Made by a program: the position numbers and the translations under genes
Source of the DNA: Dysosmobacter segnis
GTDB lineage: Bacteria; Bacillota; Clostridia; Oscillospirales; Oscillospiraceae
Direction: 5' to 3'
DNA: 64,000 nucleotides
Assembly: GCF_014297285.1 (NCBI RefSeq)
Contig: NZ_JACOQI010000008.1
Span: forward strand, 1 to 64,000
The notes under the pieces: generated by a model
What the model was told of the DNA's origin: nothing
Seen by the model: the letters and a program-made list of their open reading frames with translations, nothing else
Database searches by the model: none
Shown: positions 44,627-53,379 of the stretch, piece after piece
Layout: every line of letters starts with the position of its first letter
How positions within the stretch are numbered: position 1 is the stretch's first letter

Positions 44627-45642
44627 GAGGAAATGAACTGTTAGATAAACTGGAACGGATCGACCCCGCCTACATCGAAGCGGCGGACACCGCGCCGAAC
44701 AAGCGGAAAAGCGTCTGGGCGAAGTGGGGAACGCTGGCAGCCTGCCTCTGCCTGGTCTGCGTGCTGGCCGTCCCCGCCATGGCGGCCTTCAGTCCGGCAT
44801 TTTATGAGTTGCTGTACGCTGTCACCCCCGCCACGGCCCAGTTCTTCAAGCCGGTGCAGCGGTCCTGCGAGGACAACGGCATCCGCATGGAGGTGACGGC
44901 GGCTTACATCCACGAGAATACCGCCGAGATCTATCTCTCCATGCGGGACCTCACGGGAAAGCGTTTCGATGAAACGGTGGACCTTTTCGACAGCTATCGG
45001 CTCCACACGCCCTTTGACTGCACGGGCCACTGTAAGCTGGTCAACTACGCCCCGGACACCCACACCGCCACATTTCTTGTGACCCTTGAGCAGTGGGACC
45101 GGCAGAGCATCGAGGGTGAGAAGCTGACGTTTTCCGTTCAAAAGCTGTTGAGCGGTAAGAAAAGCTGGGAGGGTACCCTTGACGGCGTGGATCTGGGCGG
45201 CAGCCTGACCTCCGCCACGCAGACGGTCCAACCCCGGGGTCTGAGCGGGGACCTGTTCGGCTCCGACGGCGGAAAAAGCGTGACGGTGCTGAAACCGGGT
45301 GACGCGATCGCATCTCCCGTGGACGGCGTGACCCTGACGGGGATCGGCTATGTGGACGGATGGCTCCATGTGCAGGTGTATTACGCGGACATCCTCAAAA
45401 CGGACAACCACGGCTCTATTTCTCTGGTAAACCGGGAGACCGGCGAGCAAATTGAGTGTGACGGTTCGGCGGCCTTCTTCGATGATGCGGGGACGGGCAG
45501 CTATGAGGATTATGTGTTCACCGGTATTGAGGCCTACGCCCTTGACACTTACGCGCTGTACGGGATGTTTGTCACATCCGCTGGGCCTGTGGAGGGAAAT
45601 TGGAGCGTGACGTTCCCGCTAGAGAACACCGCGGGCAACTGA
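44623..45642 (+). CDS. Membrane-anchored DUF4179-like anti-sigma factor candidate
   Basis: A 339-residue protein. The cytoplasmic part (1-34) begins MRGNELLDKLERIDPAYIEAAD, typical for these partner proteins. One membrane helix is at about 36-55, and the rest (about 280 residues) is an outside domain of beta-rich sequence with immunoglobulin-like character. It is translationally coupled to the ECF sigma gene with AAGGAGGG ahead. The outside domain presumably senses an envelope signal. A terminator follows at 45706. Confidence 0.78.
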   Translation: MRGNELLDKLERIDPAYIEAADTAPNKRKSVWAKWGTLAACLCLVCVLAVPAMAAFSPAFYELLYAVTPATAQFFKPVQRSCEDNGIRMEVTAAYIHENTAEIYLSMRDLTGKRFDETVDLFDSYRLHTPFDCTGHCKLVNYAPDTHTATFLVTLEQWDRQSIEGEKLTFSVQKLLSGKKSWEGTLDGVDLGGSLTSATQTVQPRGLSGDLFGSDGGKSVTVLKPGDAIASPVDGVTLTGIGYVDGWLHVQVYYADILKTDNHGSISLVNRETGEQIECDGSAAFFDDAGTGSYEDYVFTGIEAYALDTYALYGMFVTSAGPVEGNWSVTFPLENTAGN

Positions 45643-45705
45643 GGGACCGGAGCGTACCCAAACCGGTTTCTTCTTCATTCTTCTGTTTCACTGTCCTATA
45701 GCGGC

Positions 45706-45738
45706 AAAAATCCGACGCTTTTCAGCGTCGGATTTTTT
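45706..45738 (+). terminator. Terminator of the third sigma/anti-sigma operon
   Basis: Perfect stem AAAAATCCGACGC / GCGTCGGATTTTTT with loop TTTTCA. Confidence 0.9.
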
Positions 45739-46053
45739 GTGGGAGAAAGCCCATACTTTCCGGAGACTGTGGAGGGGGCAACAGGCGCAGACCGCTTCTG
45801 CCTCGTCACCCTCACAAAGGGTGAAGCAACCCCCGCTCCTCTCACCGGGACGCAGTTCCCTGTGCTGGCCATCTCGCCCGGCCTCGGCTGTTTGACAGGC
45901 CGGATAAAGGCGTTCCTTCTGTAATTTTACGGCCAGAAAAGGCAGAAAAATACGGATGATGTTTACACTTGCGGATAAAACCGGTATAATTACATACAAA
46001 CCGCAACCGTTATAGACAAAGAAGCCTGTTGAAGCGCATCGGAGGGCGGAACC
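45739..46053. other. Intergenic region before the broken LuxR gene
   Basis: No gene is supported. TATAAT occurs at about 45985 without a good -35 at proper spacing. Confidence 0.4.
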
Positions 46054-46314
46054 ATGCCGAAACCGAAATGGAATCTGAATACCATTTACATATCCGAGCG
46101 GCTGCAGGAGAGCCTGCGGCCCATCTCCCGCTGCGCCATGACCACCGTGGTCGCCCCCATGGGCTACGGAAAGACCACGGCAGTGAACTGGTATCTGGAG
46201 GAGCGCGCCAAGGCGGAAACCCTGAAAATGATCCGCATCAGCGTATACTCCGACAACCTCGCCATCTTCTGGAAAAGCGTACAGGAGGCGTTTGCCCCAA
46301 TGTCACTTAGTTAG
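46054..46314 (+). pseudogene. LuxR/MalT-type regulator, N-terminal fragment cut off by an IS
   Basis: The frame starts after GGAGGGCGG and reads MPKPKWNLNTIYISERLQES, then TTVVAPMGYGKTTAVNWYL with a Walker A motif (residues about 29-47), as in large MalT-like LuxR regulators of about 850 residues. Native sequence ends at VQEAFAP, where the IS end CCAATGTCA begins (46297). The remaining ATPase, TPR and LuxR DNA-binding parts are not found in the window. Confidence 0.75.
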
Positions 46315-46441
46315 CAAGTAAGGAACCTCACAAAGACAGCACATAGCAAAGCGAAAGCAAGCTGTGTGCTGTCTTTTGCGACATCAGGGCATGACAACAA
46401 AGCGGATCGGAAAATCCGCTTTAAAAAGAATGTTCAAATCA
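46297..46441. repeat. Long inverted repeat, right arm (IS end)
   Basis: Reverse complement of 35827-35971 with very few differences. It marks the truncation point of the LuxR/MalT gene. Confidence 0.85.
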
Positions 46442-46493
46442 TAAGAATTATGCTCTTACTACATTTGACTACATTGCTCCCAAAGATCCCAAG

Positions 46494-46892
46494 ATGTATG
46501 ATTTGCGTTTCCGTGTTGTTCGCTTCCGAATTTCTGGTGGATGCTACGAGACCGTCTATACGAATCTTGATTCAGAGACTTTTCCCATTGGAAAAATCAA
46601 AGAACTTTACCGTCTCCGTTGGGGAATCGAAACTTCCTTTAGAGAGCTTAAGTATGCCATTGGGCTATCTTGCCTGCATGGCAAGAAAACGGACTTTTTA
46701 CTACAAGAGGTTTTTGCGCGATTGATCCTATATAATTATGCTTCGCTTATTGCGCGGAAAATACCCGTCCCACAGGAAAAACAAATCAACTTTACCACCC
46801 TTCAAATCTATAACCATTATAACACAATAGATTTGGGGGTGGTAAGGTTGGCTACGAATTATTCCATTTTCAGAAATTTCCTATACTTTTGA
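46494..46892 (+). pseudogene. IS4-family transposase, C-terminal fragment
   Basis: Reads YETVYTNLDSETFPIGKIKE and LYRLRWGIETSFRELKYAIG, the YREK-type catalytic region of IS4 transposases holding the last acidic residue, then the C-terminal tail to FLYF. The first two thirds with the other two catalytic aspartates are missing. A close relative of this fragment occurs at 53380-53516 on the other strand. Confidence 0.8.
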
Positions 46893-46940
46893 CCCCGGCA
46901 TCATGACATTGCCAGAATTCTGGACACATGAAAAATTGAA

Positions 46941-47759
46941 TTAGGTGCACATGGATGCCTCTCTGAATTTTGTAGGAGGCATCCATTTTGTTTTCTCTTG
47001 GATTCTTTCGTTGTTGTAGTAATTTATGTAGCCGTCAACAGCCTTGGCAAATGTTTCAAAAGAGGAATACTCTTTTTCATGCCCGTAGAACATCTCGTTT
47101 TTCATCCGTCCAAAGAAGGTCTCCATGATGCAATTGTCGTAACAGTTGCCCTTCCTTGACATGGATTGAATGATTTTGTGATCTTTAAGTGCCTGCCTGA
47201 AGTACACGTGCTGGTACTGCCACCCTTGATCAGAGTGAAAGATCAGGCCATCTACAGAGGGAAACTTCGTAAAGGCGCCGGCCAACATTCTCTGGATCTG
47301 TTCCATATTGGCACTTTGAGATAAATCATAAGAAATGATTTCGTTTGTGTTCATGTCGAGTATGGGAGAGAGATAACACTTCCCCCACGAAAAACCGAAC
47401 TGAGATACATCGGTAGTCCATTTTTGCATAGGAGCTGTCGTGCTGAAATCCCGGTCAAGGATATTCTCAGCAACCTTGCCGACCTCGCCCTTGTAGGAAT
47501 GATACTTTTCCTTTGGGCGCTTTCCTGCCAACCCCATAGTGTGCATAAGCCGTTGTACCCGCTTATGATTGACCTTGTGGCTGCGCTTTATCAGTTCCTG
47601 ATATACTCTTCGCACACCGTAGCGGCCTTTATGCTGTGAGAAAATGTCCTTGATTTCATCTGCCAAGCAATGGTTTCGAACAGCAACTTGATCGGCCTTG
47701 CTCAACTCAAAATAATAGGTAGACCGTGCCATCTGCATAGATTTCAACAGATATTTCAA
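46941..47759 (-). CDS. IS3-family (IS150 group) transposase OrfB
   Basis: A 272-residue integrase-core transposase. The DDE residues are in WTTDVSQFGF (D), FHSDQGWQYQ (D) and NCIMETFFGRMKNE (E), so the catalytic core is complete. The coding frame extends upstream past its nominal TTG start: KKRDRLERREARSATQGEKA leads in from the frameshift site at 47849-47855. OrfB of this group is made as an OrfAB fusion by -1 frameshifting. Confidence 0.9.
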   Translation of the reverse strand: MKYLLKSMQMARSTYYFELSKADQVAVRNHCLADEIKDIFSQHKGRYGVRRVYQELIKRSHKVNHKRVQRLMHTMGLAGKRPKEKYHSYKGEVGKVAENILDRDFSTTAPMQKWTTDVSQFGFSWGKCYLSPILDMNTNEIISYDLSQSANMEQIQRMLAGAFTKFPSVDGLIFHSDQGWQYQHVYFRQALKDHKIIQSMSRKGNCYDNCIMETFFGRMKNEMFYGHEKEYSSFETFAKAVDGYINYYNNERIQEKTKWMPPTKFREASMCT

Positions 47760-47905
47760 TTGGTATCCTTTTTCACGCAGCTCTTTGATGATCGCTGCTT
47801 TCTCGCCTTGAGTTGCGCTGCGTGCCTCTCTTCTCTCAAGGCGATCTCTTTTTTTATAACTTCATTCTCCGCCTTTATGGACGAGGCAGAATAAAAGGAA
47901 GTCAT
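46941..47905 (-). mobile_element. 5'-truncated IS3-family element with A7G slippery site
   Basis: On the minus strand, the OrfA tail (MTSFYSASSIKAENEVIKK) meets a run of seven A followed by G (47848-47855), the usual slippery sequence for OrfAB production. The helix-turn-helix part of OrfA is gone, so the element is probably immobile by itself. Confidence 0.7.
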
Positions 47906-47921
47906 AAAAGATGACGGTAAG

Positions 47922-47951
47922 GAGTATTACTCTCTTACCGCCATTTTTTTG
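47922..47951 (+). terminator. Hairpin with T-run beside gene remnant
   Basis: GGTAAGGAG / CTCTCTTACC stem with a T-run on the plus strand; the minus strand also has a U-rich tail, so it may end the minus-strand gene at 47955. Confidence 0.55.
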
Positions 47952-47954
47952 TTT

Positions 47955-48249
47955 CTATTTCAGACAGATCCTCGGCAGCACCCCCAGGAAATGTCGGCCA
48001 ATCTTCTCGGGGTCCATATCAAGCACCTGAGACGGATTGGTGTCCTTTTCTGTCCAGCGCACAAAGCGCTCTTTGCAAAGCATAAAGTTATGGTAGATAT
48101 GAGTATCCTCATCCATTTCATCAATCTTATCTTCCTACAGGAGAAGAAATTGGTTGTTGTCTGATTTGATGGGCTTCAGCTTAACCTTGAATTCCTCGTC
48201 GCAGTATTTGTTGTGTAGATACTGTTCTTCGATTTCGTGGTAGCAATCA
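47955..48249 (-). pseudogene. C-terminal remnant of an unidentified gene
   Basis: A minus-strand frame reads EGKNDDCYHEIEEQYLHNKY, is broken by one TAG, and goes on EDKIDEMDEDTHIYHNFMLC to LGVLPRICLK and a stop at 47955-47957. It clearly has protein-coding character but no start codon, and I could not place its family. It lies just downstream of the AlbA_2 gene. Confidence 0.5.
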
Positions 48250-48261
48250 TCATTTTTGCCC

Positions 48262-49572
48262 TCACTTCAATCGATATCTTTTTCCCGCGCCCCGGCCGAT
48301 GATGTCAATCAACCCATTTTCATTCATCTGGCGGGAAAGCAGGTAGGCTCTTGTCTTTTTGATATTCAGCAGCTCCTGCAGATCTTCATCGGTCATTTCG
48401 CCATACTCCGCCAGATAATCCATCACCGTTTTCATCTGGGGAGTGATGGCAGCAGTAGACTTGCCGGTTGTTGCCGGTGTATCCTCGTTTGCAGCATCGG
48501 TAGCATTCATGTTGGGCAACACGATTCTGAACGCATTGGTCGTTGCCTCAATGCTGGGCTGTACAGGGCAGTTTTCGTACAGCTTGAAAATGCGGCGAAT
48601 ACCGGTGCCATAGCTTTCAATCAGGCGCAGGCGATGGAACACCTCTGCCAGCTTTTTGTTCCTCGGCTGAGAAACACCGATGCGAATATCCTCGGTAGAA
48701 AGGCCGGAGAGTAGACCGCCAAGAGAGATAAACTCCATTTTGCTGTCGTTTACATTGATGATAATACTGCCGCTGAAGCTGTAATCCCGATGCACAAGCG
48801 CATTGAGCAGGGCTTCACGAATGGCTTCCTCGGGGTAGTCCTGCTTATCCGTGCGAACAAGTCCTTTGATCGTGGAAACAGTCTTGTTGCACAGAGCGAG
48901 ATAGTCTACCACATCCTCAAACTGCTTGAACACAGACCCGCCGAACTCCTTGCTGTCACGGAACTCTGTGCAGAATTCATCCTTGAACACGGCAACTTTG
49001 ATCGTGTGATGGCACTGGTCGGAAAGCAGCAGCGCAAGATTGGTGTAAATATCATTCTGTGTAATACCCAACGCACGATACTTCTCAACGGAAAACTCTA
49101 CGCCGTACCGTTCAAATGCGGTTTCTGCGGCATGGAATGTTAAATCTTGTTCCAAACTGCGGGAGTCCTCATAACTGTCTCCGTCCGACTCCTTGATCAT
49201 CTGACGAATCTGCTCGGGAGATGCCTGAACACTGGATGTCCCCTGACGGACATAAACACCGGCAGGCTTCATACCTTTGGATTTCAGATAGTAAGGCTTA
49301 TAGCTGCCTTCGGCAACCTCGATCTGAATTACCTTATTATCCTGGAGGACATACCGCACGAACATGGTCACATCCGGTGCGATTGCATCGCGGATGCCGT
49401 TGGTCAGGCGCGTGTAGGTTTCATCCACATTATCAATGCCAATCAGGTTGCCTTTGTCGTCAATACCGAAATAGATCACGCCACCGTCCGTATTTGCAAA
49501 TGCGATGACCTCCTTATAGATGTCATCGATCATTTGGAATTTGTATTCAATGCGCTCGCTTTCGTATTGCAT
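48262..49572 (-). CDS. AlbA_2 (Schlafen-like) DNA-binding protein with ATPase-type C-terminal region
   Basis: A 436-residue protein. The N-terminal AlbA_2 domain runs from SERIEYKFQMIDDIYKEVIAFANTDGGVIYFGIDDKG (about 4-40) to about 130. The middle has the HATPase_c_4-like stretch PEEAIREALLNALVHRDYSFSG (about 253-274) and GTGIRRIF (about 325-332). The last 70 residues form a winged helix (MTDEDLQELLNIKKTRAYLLSRQM). Such proteins are usually called putative transcriptional regulators, and related ones appear in mobile and defence regions. Start 49572 is fixed by GGAGG 9 bp upstream. Confidence 0.85.
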   Translation of the reverse strand: MQYESERIEYKFQMIDDIYKEVIAFANTDGGVIYFGIDDKGNLIGIDNVDETYTRLTNGIRDAIAPDVTMFVRYVLQDNKVIQIEVAEGSYKPYYLKSKGMKPAGVYVRQGTSSVQASPEQIRQMIKESDGDSYEDSRSLEQDLTFHAAETAFERYGVEFSVEKYRALGITQNDIYTNLALLLSDQCHHTIKVAVFKDEFCTEFRDSKEFGGSVFKQFEDVVDYLALCNKTVSTIKGLVRTDKQDYPEEAIREALLNALVHRDYSFSGSIIINVNDSKMEFISLGGLLSGLSTEDIRIGVSQPRNKKLAEVFHRLRLIESYGTGIRRIFKLYENCPVQPSIEATTNAFRIVLPNMNATDAANEDTPATTGKSTAAITPQMKTVMDYLAEYGEMTDEDLQELLNIKKTRAYLLSRQMNENGLIDIIGRGAGKRYRLK

Positions 49573-49925
49573 ACGCAGTACCTCCATTGTTGCTTACTTA
49601 TATTATACTCATATTTTCACAATCTTCAACACCATAAGGTGAAAATTCACTTTTCGTTCACTTTGTGGTGTGAAGAATGATCTATTTCTCATTCAAGGCC
49701 TGCCTGCGATTCTTACAAAAATGCAAGAATCGCAGAAGGGCTCATTTGAAAATATCAGAAAACTGCGCAGACCCGATTAAACCACTACGCCAAAAGGCGA
49801 CAGACATCATTCGGAAATTGCCGTACCTACAGAGAAGCACAGTTACGATGATGTGCCTCGCCCATGGTTCCCACGACATACAAAAAGGGCTCCCTTGACC
49901 GCAAAATCGGTCAGGGGAGTCCTTT
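49573..49925. other. Intergenic region with hairpins only
   Basis: Contains the stem TGCGATTCTT / AAGAATCGCA (about 49707-49734) and TGAAAATTCACTTTTCGTTCA repeats near 49640. No gene was supported. Confidence 0.4.
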
Positions 49926-49927
49926 TT
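49882..49927 (-). terminator. Terminator of the broken SLH gene
   Basis: Stem GGACTCCCCTGACC / GGTCAAGGGAGCCC read on the minus strand, with runs of A and T outside. It is nearly the same hairpin as the terminator of the intact SLH gene at 9241-9280. Confidence 0.75.
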
Positions 49928-50150
49928 ACATAGATAGCAGTTGCTTTCCTGCGTACAGTTTCCACAGGAACATCACGATTTGCGCTCTTGTACATTTATT
50001 GCCGACGCCGAACAGGTCGTTGCCGATCCCGTCGGCGATGCTGTCGTGTGCGGCCCCATGTCACAGTGGCTGCGTAGTAGGCATCCGCTGTGACATCACT
50101 GAACCCGGTACAGCCACTTGCAGCGGGGCTGCCCACCGCAAGGTAAAGTC
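49926..50150 (-). pseudogene. Broken SLH-domain gene, C-terminal remnant
   Basis: Minus strand: GFSDVTADAYYAATVTWG, then loss of frame by a small deletion, then DGIGNDLFGVGNKCTRAQIV and MFLWKLYAGK to a stop at 49926-49928. These are the two halves of one SLH module with the middle lost. Same family as the genes ending at 195 and 9222. Confidence 0.7.
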
Positions 50151-50388
50151 TCTCTCGACACCACTGCATCCGTGGCTTAGACCCTCGCAACACAAAAGAA
50201 TCCTGCTGAGAAATTCTCGTTAGGATCCTTTATATTTTGCACAGAGGGCACAACCATCAAGGCTGACGGCCTATCTGTATTATCTGGACGCCATCCGCGC
50301 CACGGTGTTTCGAGAGCAACTGATCGAATAATTGAGGCCGGGATAATTGATACTGGTCAACTTCCGGCCATAAACCTTTCCGCTCTGA
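50151..50388. other. Unassigned stretch with a possible gene tail
   Basis: Plus-strand residues LTAYLYYLDAIRATVFREQL, ending IE and a stop near 50328, read like the end of a protein, but no beginning is present. Nothing else was supported. Confidence 0.3.
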
Positions 50389-50592
50389 TCATTCTTCTCT
50401 ATCAGCTTTCTCGTCCCGCTGGATGGCTTCCATCACGGTGCGATAAACAAAAGCGTTTGTGGACTCTCCATGCTTCTCGGCGTGGCTTTTAATGATCTCT
50501 TTTGAGCCTTTCGGCACTCTCAGGTTAATGGTCTCCACTTTTTCGGACAGCCATTTGTCCCGTGCCCGGCGTTGGGCATCCGTTGTCGGCAT
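50389..50592 (-). CDS. Ribbon-helix-helix (Arc/CopG-like) protein
   Basis: A 67-residue protein; ETINLRVPKGSKEIIKSHAEKHGESTNAFVYRTVMEAIQR is a typical RHH array in which the beta strand INLRVPKG contacts DNA. Such proteins are plasmid-type repressors or antitoxins. No toxin partner lies on the same strand. Start 50592 follows GGGAGGGAG. It stands just ahead of, and divergent from, the promoter of the RNA/nuclease locus, so it may regulate it; this is inference. Confidence 0.8.
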   Translation of the reverse strand: MPTTDAQRRARDKWLSEKVETINLRVPKGSKEIIKSHAEKHGESTNAFVYRTVMEAIQRDEKADREE

Positions 50593-50705
50593 AATGCTCC
50601 CTCCCATTCAATTGCTATCTATTTTAGTATACCGCAGCTGCCTGATCCCGTCTATATGGCAATGATCAACATATATACAACCGTATATTTGTGCAACATT
50701 CCGGC

Positions 50706-50734
50706 TTGATATGCGCAACCGTATATGCTATGAT
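50706..50734 (+). promoter_or_regulatory. Promoter of the RNA/GHKL-nuclease locus
   Basis: TTGATA (50706-50711), exactly 17 bp, TATGAT (50729-50734). Start of transcription is expected near 50741, where the conserved leader begins. Confidence 0.75.
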
Positions 50735-50740
50735 ATATCC

Positions 50741-50934
50741 AGAAAGTAAAAACACGGCAGTACAAAGGAGTTGCCGCTCCTTTGCACCTGCGCAGGTGAC
50801 ATGACCACCTACACAACGGGATTCCCCGCACCGATAGGGACAGTATACCCTTTTTCGGCGGGCGGGGCAAGAGGAATGTTGTAAGATCCTCCCGCACGAT
50901 GTAGGGCAACGACCTGCACCGTGCGTTTTGTTTT
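50741..50934 (+). ncRNA. Structured leader RNA, copy A, ending in a terminator
   Basis: About 195 nt. Stems seen: P1 AAAGGAG/CTCCTTT (50764-50770, 50777-50783); P2 CACCT-GCGC-AGGTG (50785-50798); an alternative stem AGGTG/CACCT (50794-50798 with 50806-50810); P3 CGGG/CCCG (50817-50828); P4 AGGG/CCCT around ACAGTATA (50836-50851); then a terminator GCAC...GTGC with T-rich tail (50894-50934). Copy B at 56819-57001 has the same order and the same unpaired strings (GCACCG, TATACCC, GGCAAGAG) with paired changes in P1, P2 and P3. Its class is unknown to me. It precedes the GHKL-nuclease gene by 28 bp. Confidence 0.7.
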
Positions 50935-50962
50935 CGAAAAAACATTTTTTGGAGGAACTATT

Positions 50963-52441
50963 ATGCGCGAAATCATCATTCGAAACATCGACAACGCCCC
51001 CAACGGCAAGGAGTTTTTCGCCGGCATTTCCGGCAACTTCAAGGACTTCGGCCAGACCCTCTGCGAACTGATCGACAACCCCATTTCCAATTTCCGCGCC
51101 CATAAGAGGCGCGGCCGGGTGGAGATCGTTCTGGAGGAGCAGGGAGATTATGTGGACGTCATGGTCCGGGACAACGGCACCGGCATTGAGAACATGGACG
51201 CCGCCCTCACCATTGCCGCCCGCTCCTGCGCCGAATCCACGCTGAACGAGCACGGCATGGGCCTCAAGCACGCCCTGGCGTCCATCAACGCCGGGGAGGA
51301 TCAGCATTGGAGCATCCAGACCCGGACGGCAGAGGACGTGGCCAATGACCGCTACCAGCGGGCGGAAGGCCCCTACGACATCCACATGCCCGTGTCGATG
51401 ATCCCCGGCAGCGGGGAAGTGGCAGGCGGGACCGGAACGGTGGTGCGGGTGCGCTGCCCCATGCACAAGTTCCTGACCCTCAAGCCCGCCTCCAAAAAGG
51501 AGGAGCCCACCTTTGGGCAGATGGCGGCCTACCTGCGGGAGACCCTGCGCTACACCTACGCCAACCTGCTGCGGGACAAGGCGTTCATCATCCTCTTCAC
51601 CGCTATTGACAAGAACGGCGCTTCCGACAGCGGGGAGATCCCCGGGGCGCTGGAGCCCAACTGGCGGGACGGCCAGATGACGGAACTGCCCCCGGTGGAG
51701 ACCGATCTGGGCGGCGGGCCGGTGACCATCTGCTGCCGCTACGGAAGCATCCGCCGCAGCAAGGAAAACGCCTTCTATTACCGGGCCAACATGGCGTCCA
51801 GCGGTGCGGAGATCCGGATCAACGGCCGTGCCATCCAGCACGGACTGTACAACGAGATCTGGGGGAAGGCCCTGCACCCCAGCCAGAACCGTTTCCTCGC
51901 CCAGATCGATATTCTCAGCGATCAGGCGGAGGCCCTACCGGATACCAAGGCGGCGAAAAACGGCCTGCGGGAGGACGATGAGAAGGTGGCGGCGCTGTTC
52001 AGCTGGATCCGCGCCAACATCCCTGAGCCGTTCAAGGAGGAGGGACGGGAGCAGATGCTGGTGCGTCTGCTTGCGGAGAAAAAGTCGGCGGAACCGGGCG
52101 TTCTGCGGGTCTCCACGGAGAAGAACCTGTATCAGTGCCTGAACCTGCAAATCAAGTCGGATCTGTTTGTCAGCAGCACGGAGGGCGTCACTCTTTTTGA
52201 GGCGAAGGCCGGCGGCAGCAAGGCAGAGGACCTGTATCAGCTGCGGATGTATCACGACGGCTGCGTGGCGGACGATATGGAGGTGCGGGAGGCCGTGCTC
52301 ATCGCCCAGCGCCACCCCGACACGGTGAAGGCTCTGCTGGCGGAGCTGAACCGCCAGAAGGACAAGAAGGGCCGCCCCTACCACTTTGCGCTGACCACCT
52401 GGGACGAGGAGGGCATCGTCCTCCCGCCCGACGCGGCGTAA
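50963..52441 (+). CDS. GHKL ATPase fused to a RecB/Cas4-like PD-(D/E)xK nuclease domain
   Basis: A 492-residue protein. The N-terminal GHKL (Hsp90/MutL/MORC-type) ATPase shows the N box ELIDN (35-39), G1 DNGTG (70-74), G2 EHGMGLKHA (96-104) and G3 GGTGTVV (155-161). The C-terminus has Asp400, Glu413-x-Lys415 in TLFEAKAG, and QLRMY (426-430), which fits the D / ExK / QxxxY series of RecB/Cas4-type nucleases. Prokaryotic MORC/MutL-like ATPases occur in restriction and defence settings, so an ATP-gated DNA-cutting effector is likely. No methylase or partner gene adjoins it. TTGGAGGAA precedes ATG; expression should depend on readthrough of the leader terminator. Confidence 0.75.
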   Translation: MREIIIRNIDNAPNGKEFFAGISGNFKDFGQTLCELIDNPISNFRAHKRRGRVEIVLEEQGDYVDVMVRDNGTGIENMDAALTIAARSCAESTLNEHGMGLKHALASINAGEDQHWSIQTRTAEDVANDRYQRAEGPYDIHMPVSMIPGSGEVAGGTGTVVRVRCPMHKFLTLKPASKKEEPTFGQMAAYLRETLRYTYANLLRDKAFIILFTAIDKNGASDSGEIPGALEPNWRDGQMTELPPVETDLGGGPVTICCRYGSIRRSKENAFYYRANMASSGAEIRINGRAIQHGLYNEIWGKALHPSQNRFLAQIDILSDQAEALPDTKAAKNGLREDDEKVAALFSWIRANIPEPFKEEGREQMLVRLLAEKKSAEPGVLRVSTEKNLYQCLNLQIKSDLFVSSTEGVTLFEAKAGGSKAEDLYQLRMYHDGCVADDMEVREAVLIAQRHPDTVKALLAELNRQKDKKGRPYHFALTTWDEEGIVLPPDAA

Positions 52442-52509
52442 GCCCCAAAGCCCAAACTCCATAGAACCCAGCCGCGGCCGGAATCTTCCGGCCGTGGGGA
52501 AGAACAAAG

Positions 52510-52538
52510 ACCCCCGGTTCGTGCGAACCGGGGGTTTT
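52510..52538 (+). terminator. Terminator after the GHKL-nuclease gene
   Basis: Stem ACCCCCGGTTC / GAACCGGGGGT with TTTT, 70 bp after the stop. Confidence 0.85.
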
Positions 52539-52585
52539 CCTGTGTTCAGTGCAAGGGCGCACAGGGAAGGGGGCTTTTATTCGAT

Positions 52586-53062
52586 TCAATTTGACGCCGA
52601 CTTTGAAGTGTTTAGCTGTCGGTATCCTGCACACATCCGGCCTGTGGATGGGAGATTGTCTGTAACAGTAATTCCGCGATCATAGAGATAATGGAAAAGC
52701 TGCCTGAGATGGTTGGCACTGTTATGGCGCATCGCAAGCTCATAATTCATTGATTTGAAAAAAGCCTCGATGCAATCGACAGACAGGTCATTAAAGGACA
52801 AATCAAATCGTTGCAAGTACAGATTAAATGCGCGCAGATATATTTCGCGGGATTCGATTGTTTTTTCAGAACGACCAATAGCGCGCTCATGCTGTATAAA
52901 CTGAGTGATCAAATTTCCCGTTTCGCCGGAAAAGATTCTTTCCACCCGAGGAGATTGAAATCCGAAATTACCATTCTTCTGATATGAGATCAGCATTCGA
53001 CATGCTCTCAGCCGAAGTTTTTGCCTGGGAGTCATGCCTTCCACTAGCCTGGGCTTGTGCAA
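52586..53062 (-). pseudogene. Tyrosine recombinase, N-terminal fragment
   Basis: Reads HERAIGRSEKTIESREIYLR and ELAMRHNSANHLRQLFHYLYDRGI, the SAM-like core-binding domain of phage-type integrases. The catalytic domain with the R-H-R-Y residues is absent; the frame ends within unrelated sequence after DNLPSTGR. It is probably a remnant of an older integration event. Confidence 0.65.
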
Positions 53063-53086
53063 GTAATGAATACGGAGGAATAGAAA

Positions 53087-53281
53087 ATGACAGTCGGCGA
53101 TTTGATCACTATGCTACGCGCTTACCCTAATGATGATGAAATTGAAATTCAAGTTTTTGAGACGAACTCAGGTGAGTTGATTGATTCTACATCCGCCATT
53201 GGAATTGTAGAGGAAGATATTTTTGGCCCTACTTTTTCCATTGATATTGAGGCGGAGAAATTTAGGAACTACATCAAATAA
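53087..53281 (+). CDS. Hypothetical small acidic protein
   Basis: A 64-residue protein, MTVGDLITMLRAYPNDDEIE and onward, with GAGGAATAG ahead of ATG. The TVGDLIxxLxxYPxDxEI pattern is common to small proteins of phages and mobile elements, of unknown function. It is lower in GC than the chromosomal genes. It abuts the remnant of an IS4-like transposase. Confidence 0.55.
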   Translation: MTVGDLITMLRAYPNDDEIEIQVFETNSGELIDSTSAIGIVEEDIFGPTFSIDIEAEKFRNYIK

Positions 53282-53379
53282 GTCCAAAAAAATGTCCTCA
53301 CCCCCGCAGTGGTTTTCCTGGCGAACGCTAACACTGTTTGGGTGTAAAGCATTTTAAGAACCTCTTGTAGTAAAAAGTC

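Larger units (their letters stand above)
46297..46912 (+). mobile_element. Rearranged IS4-like element copy
   Basis: Begins CCAATGTCACTTAG (46297) and ends near TGACATTG (46904-46911). The first 145 bp are the reverse complement of the right end of the element at 35458-35971, followed by a transposase C-terminal part in plus orientation. So it is a composite of element pieces, not a full IS. Confidence 0.65.
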
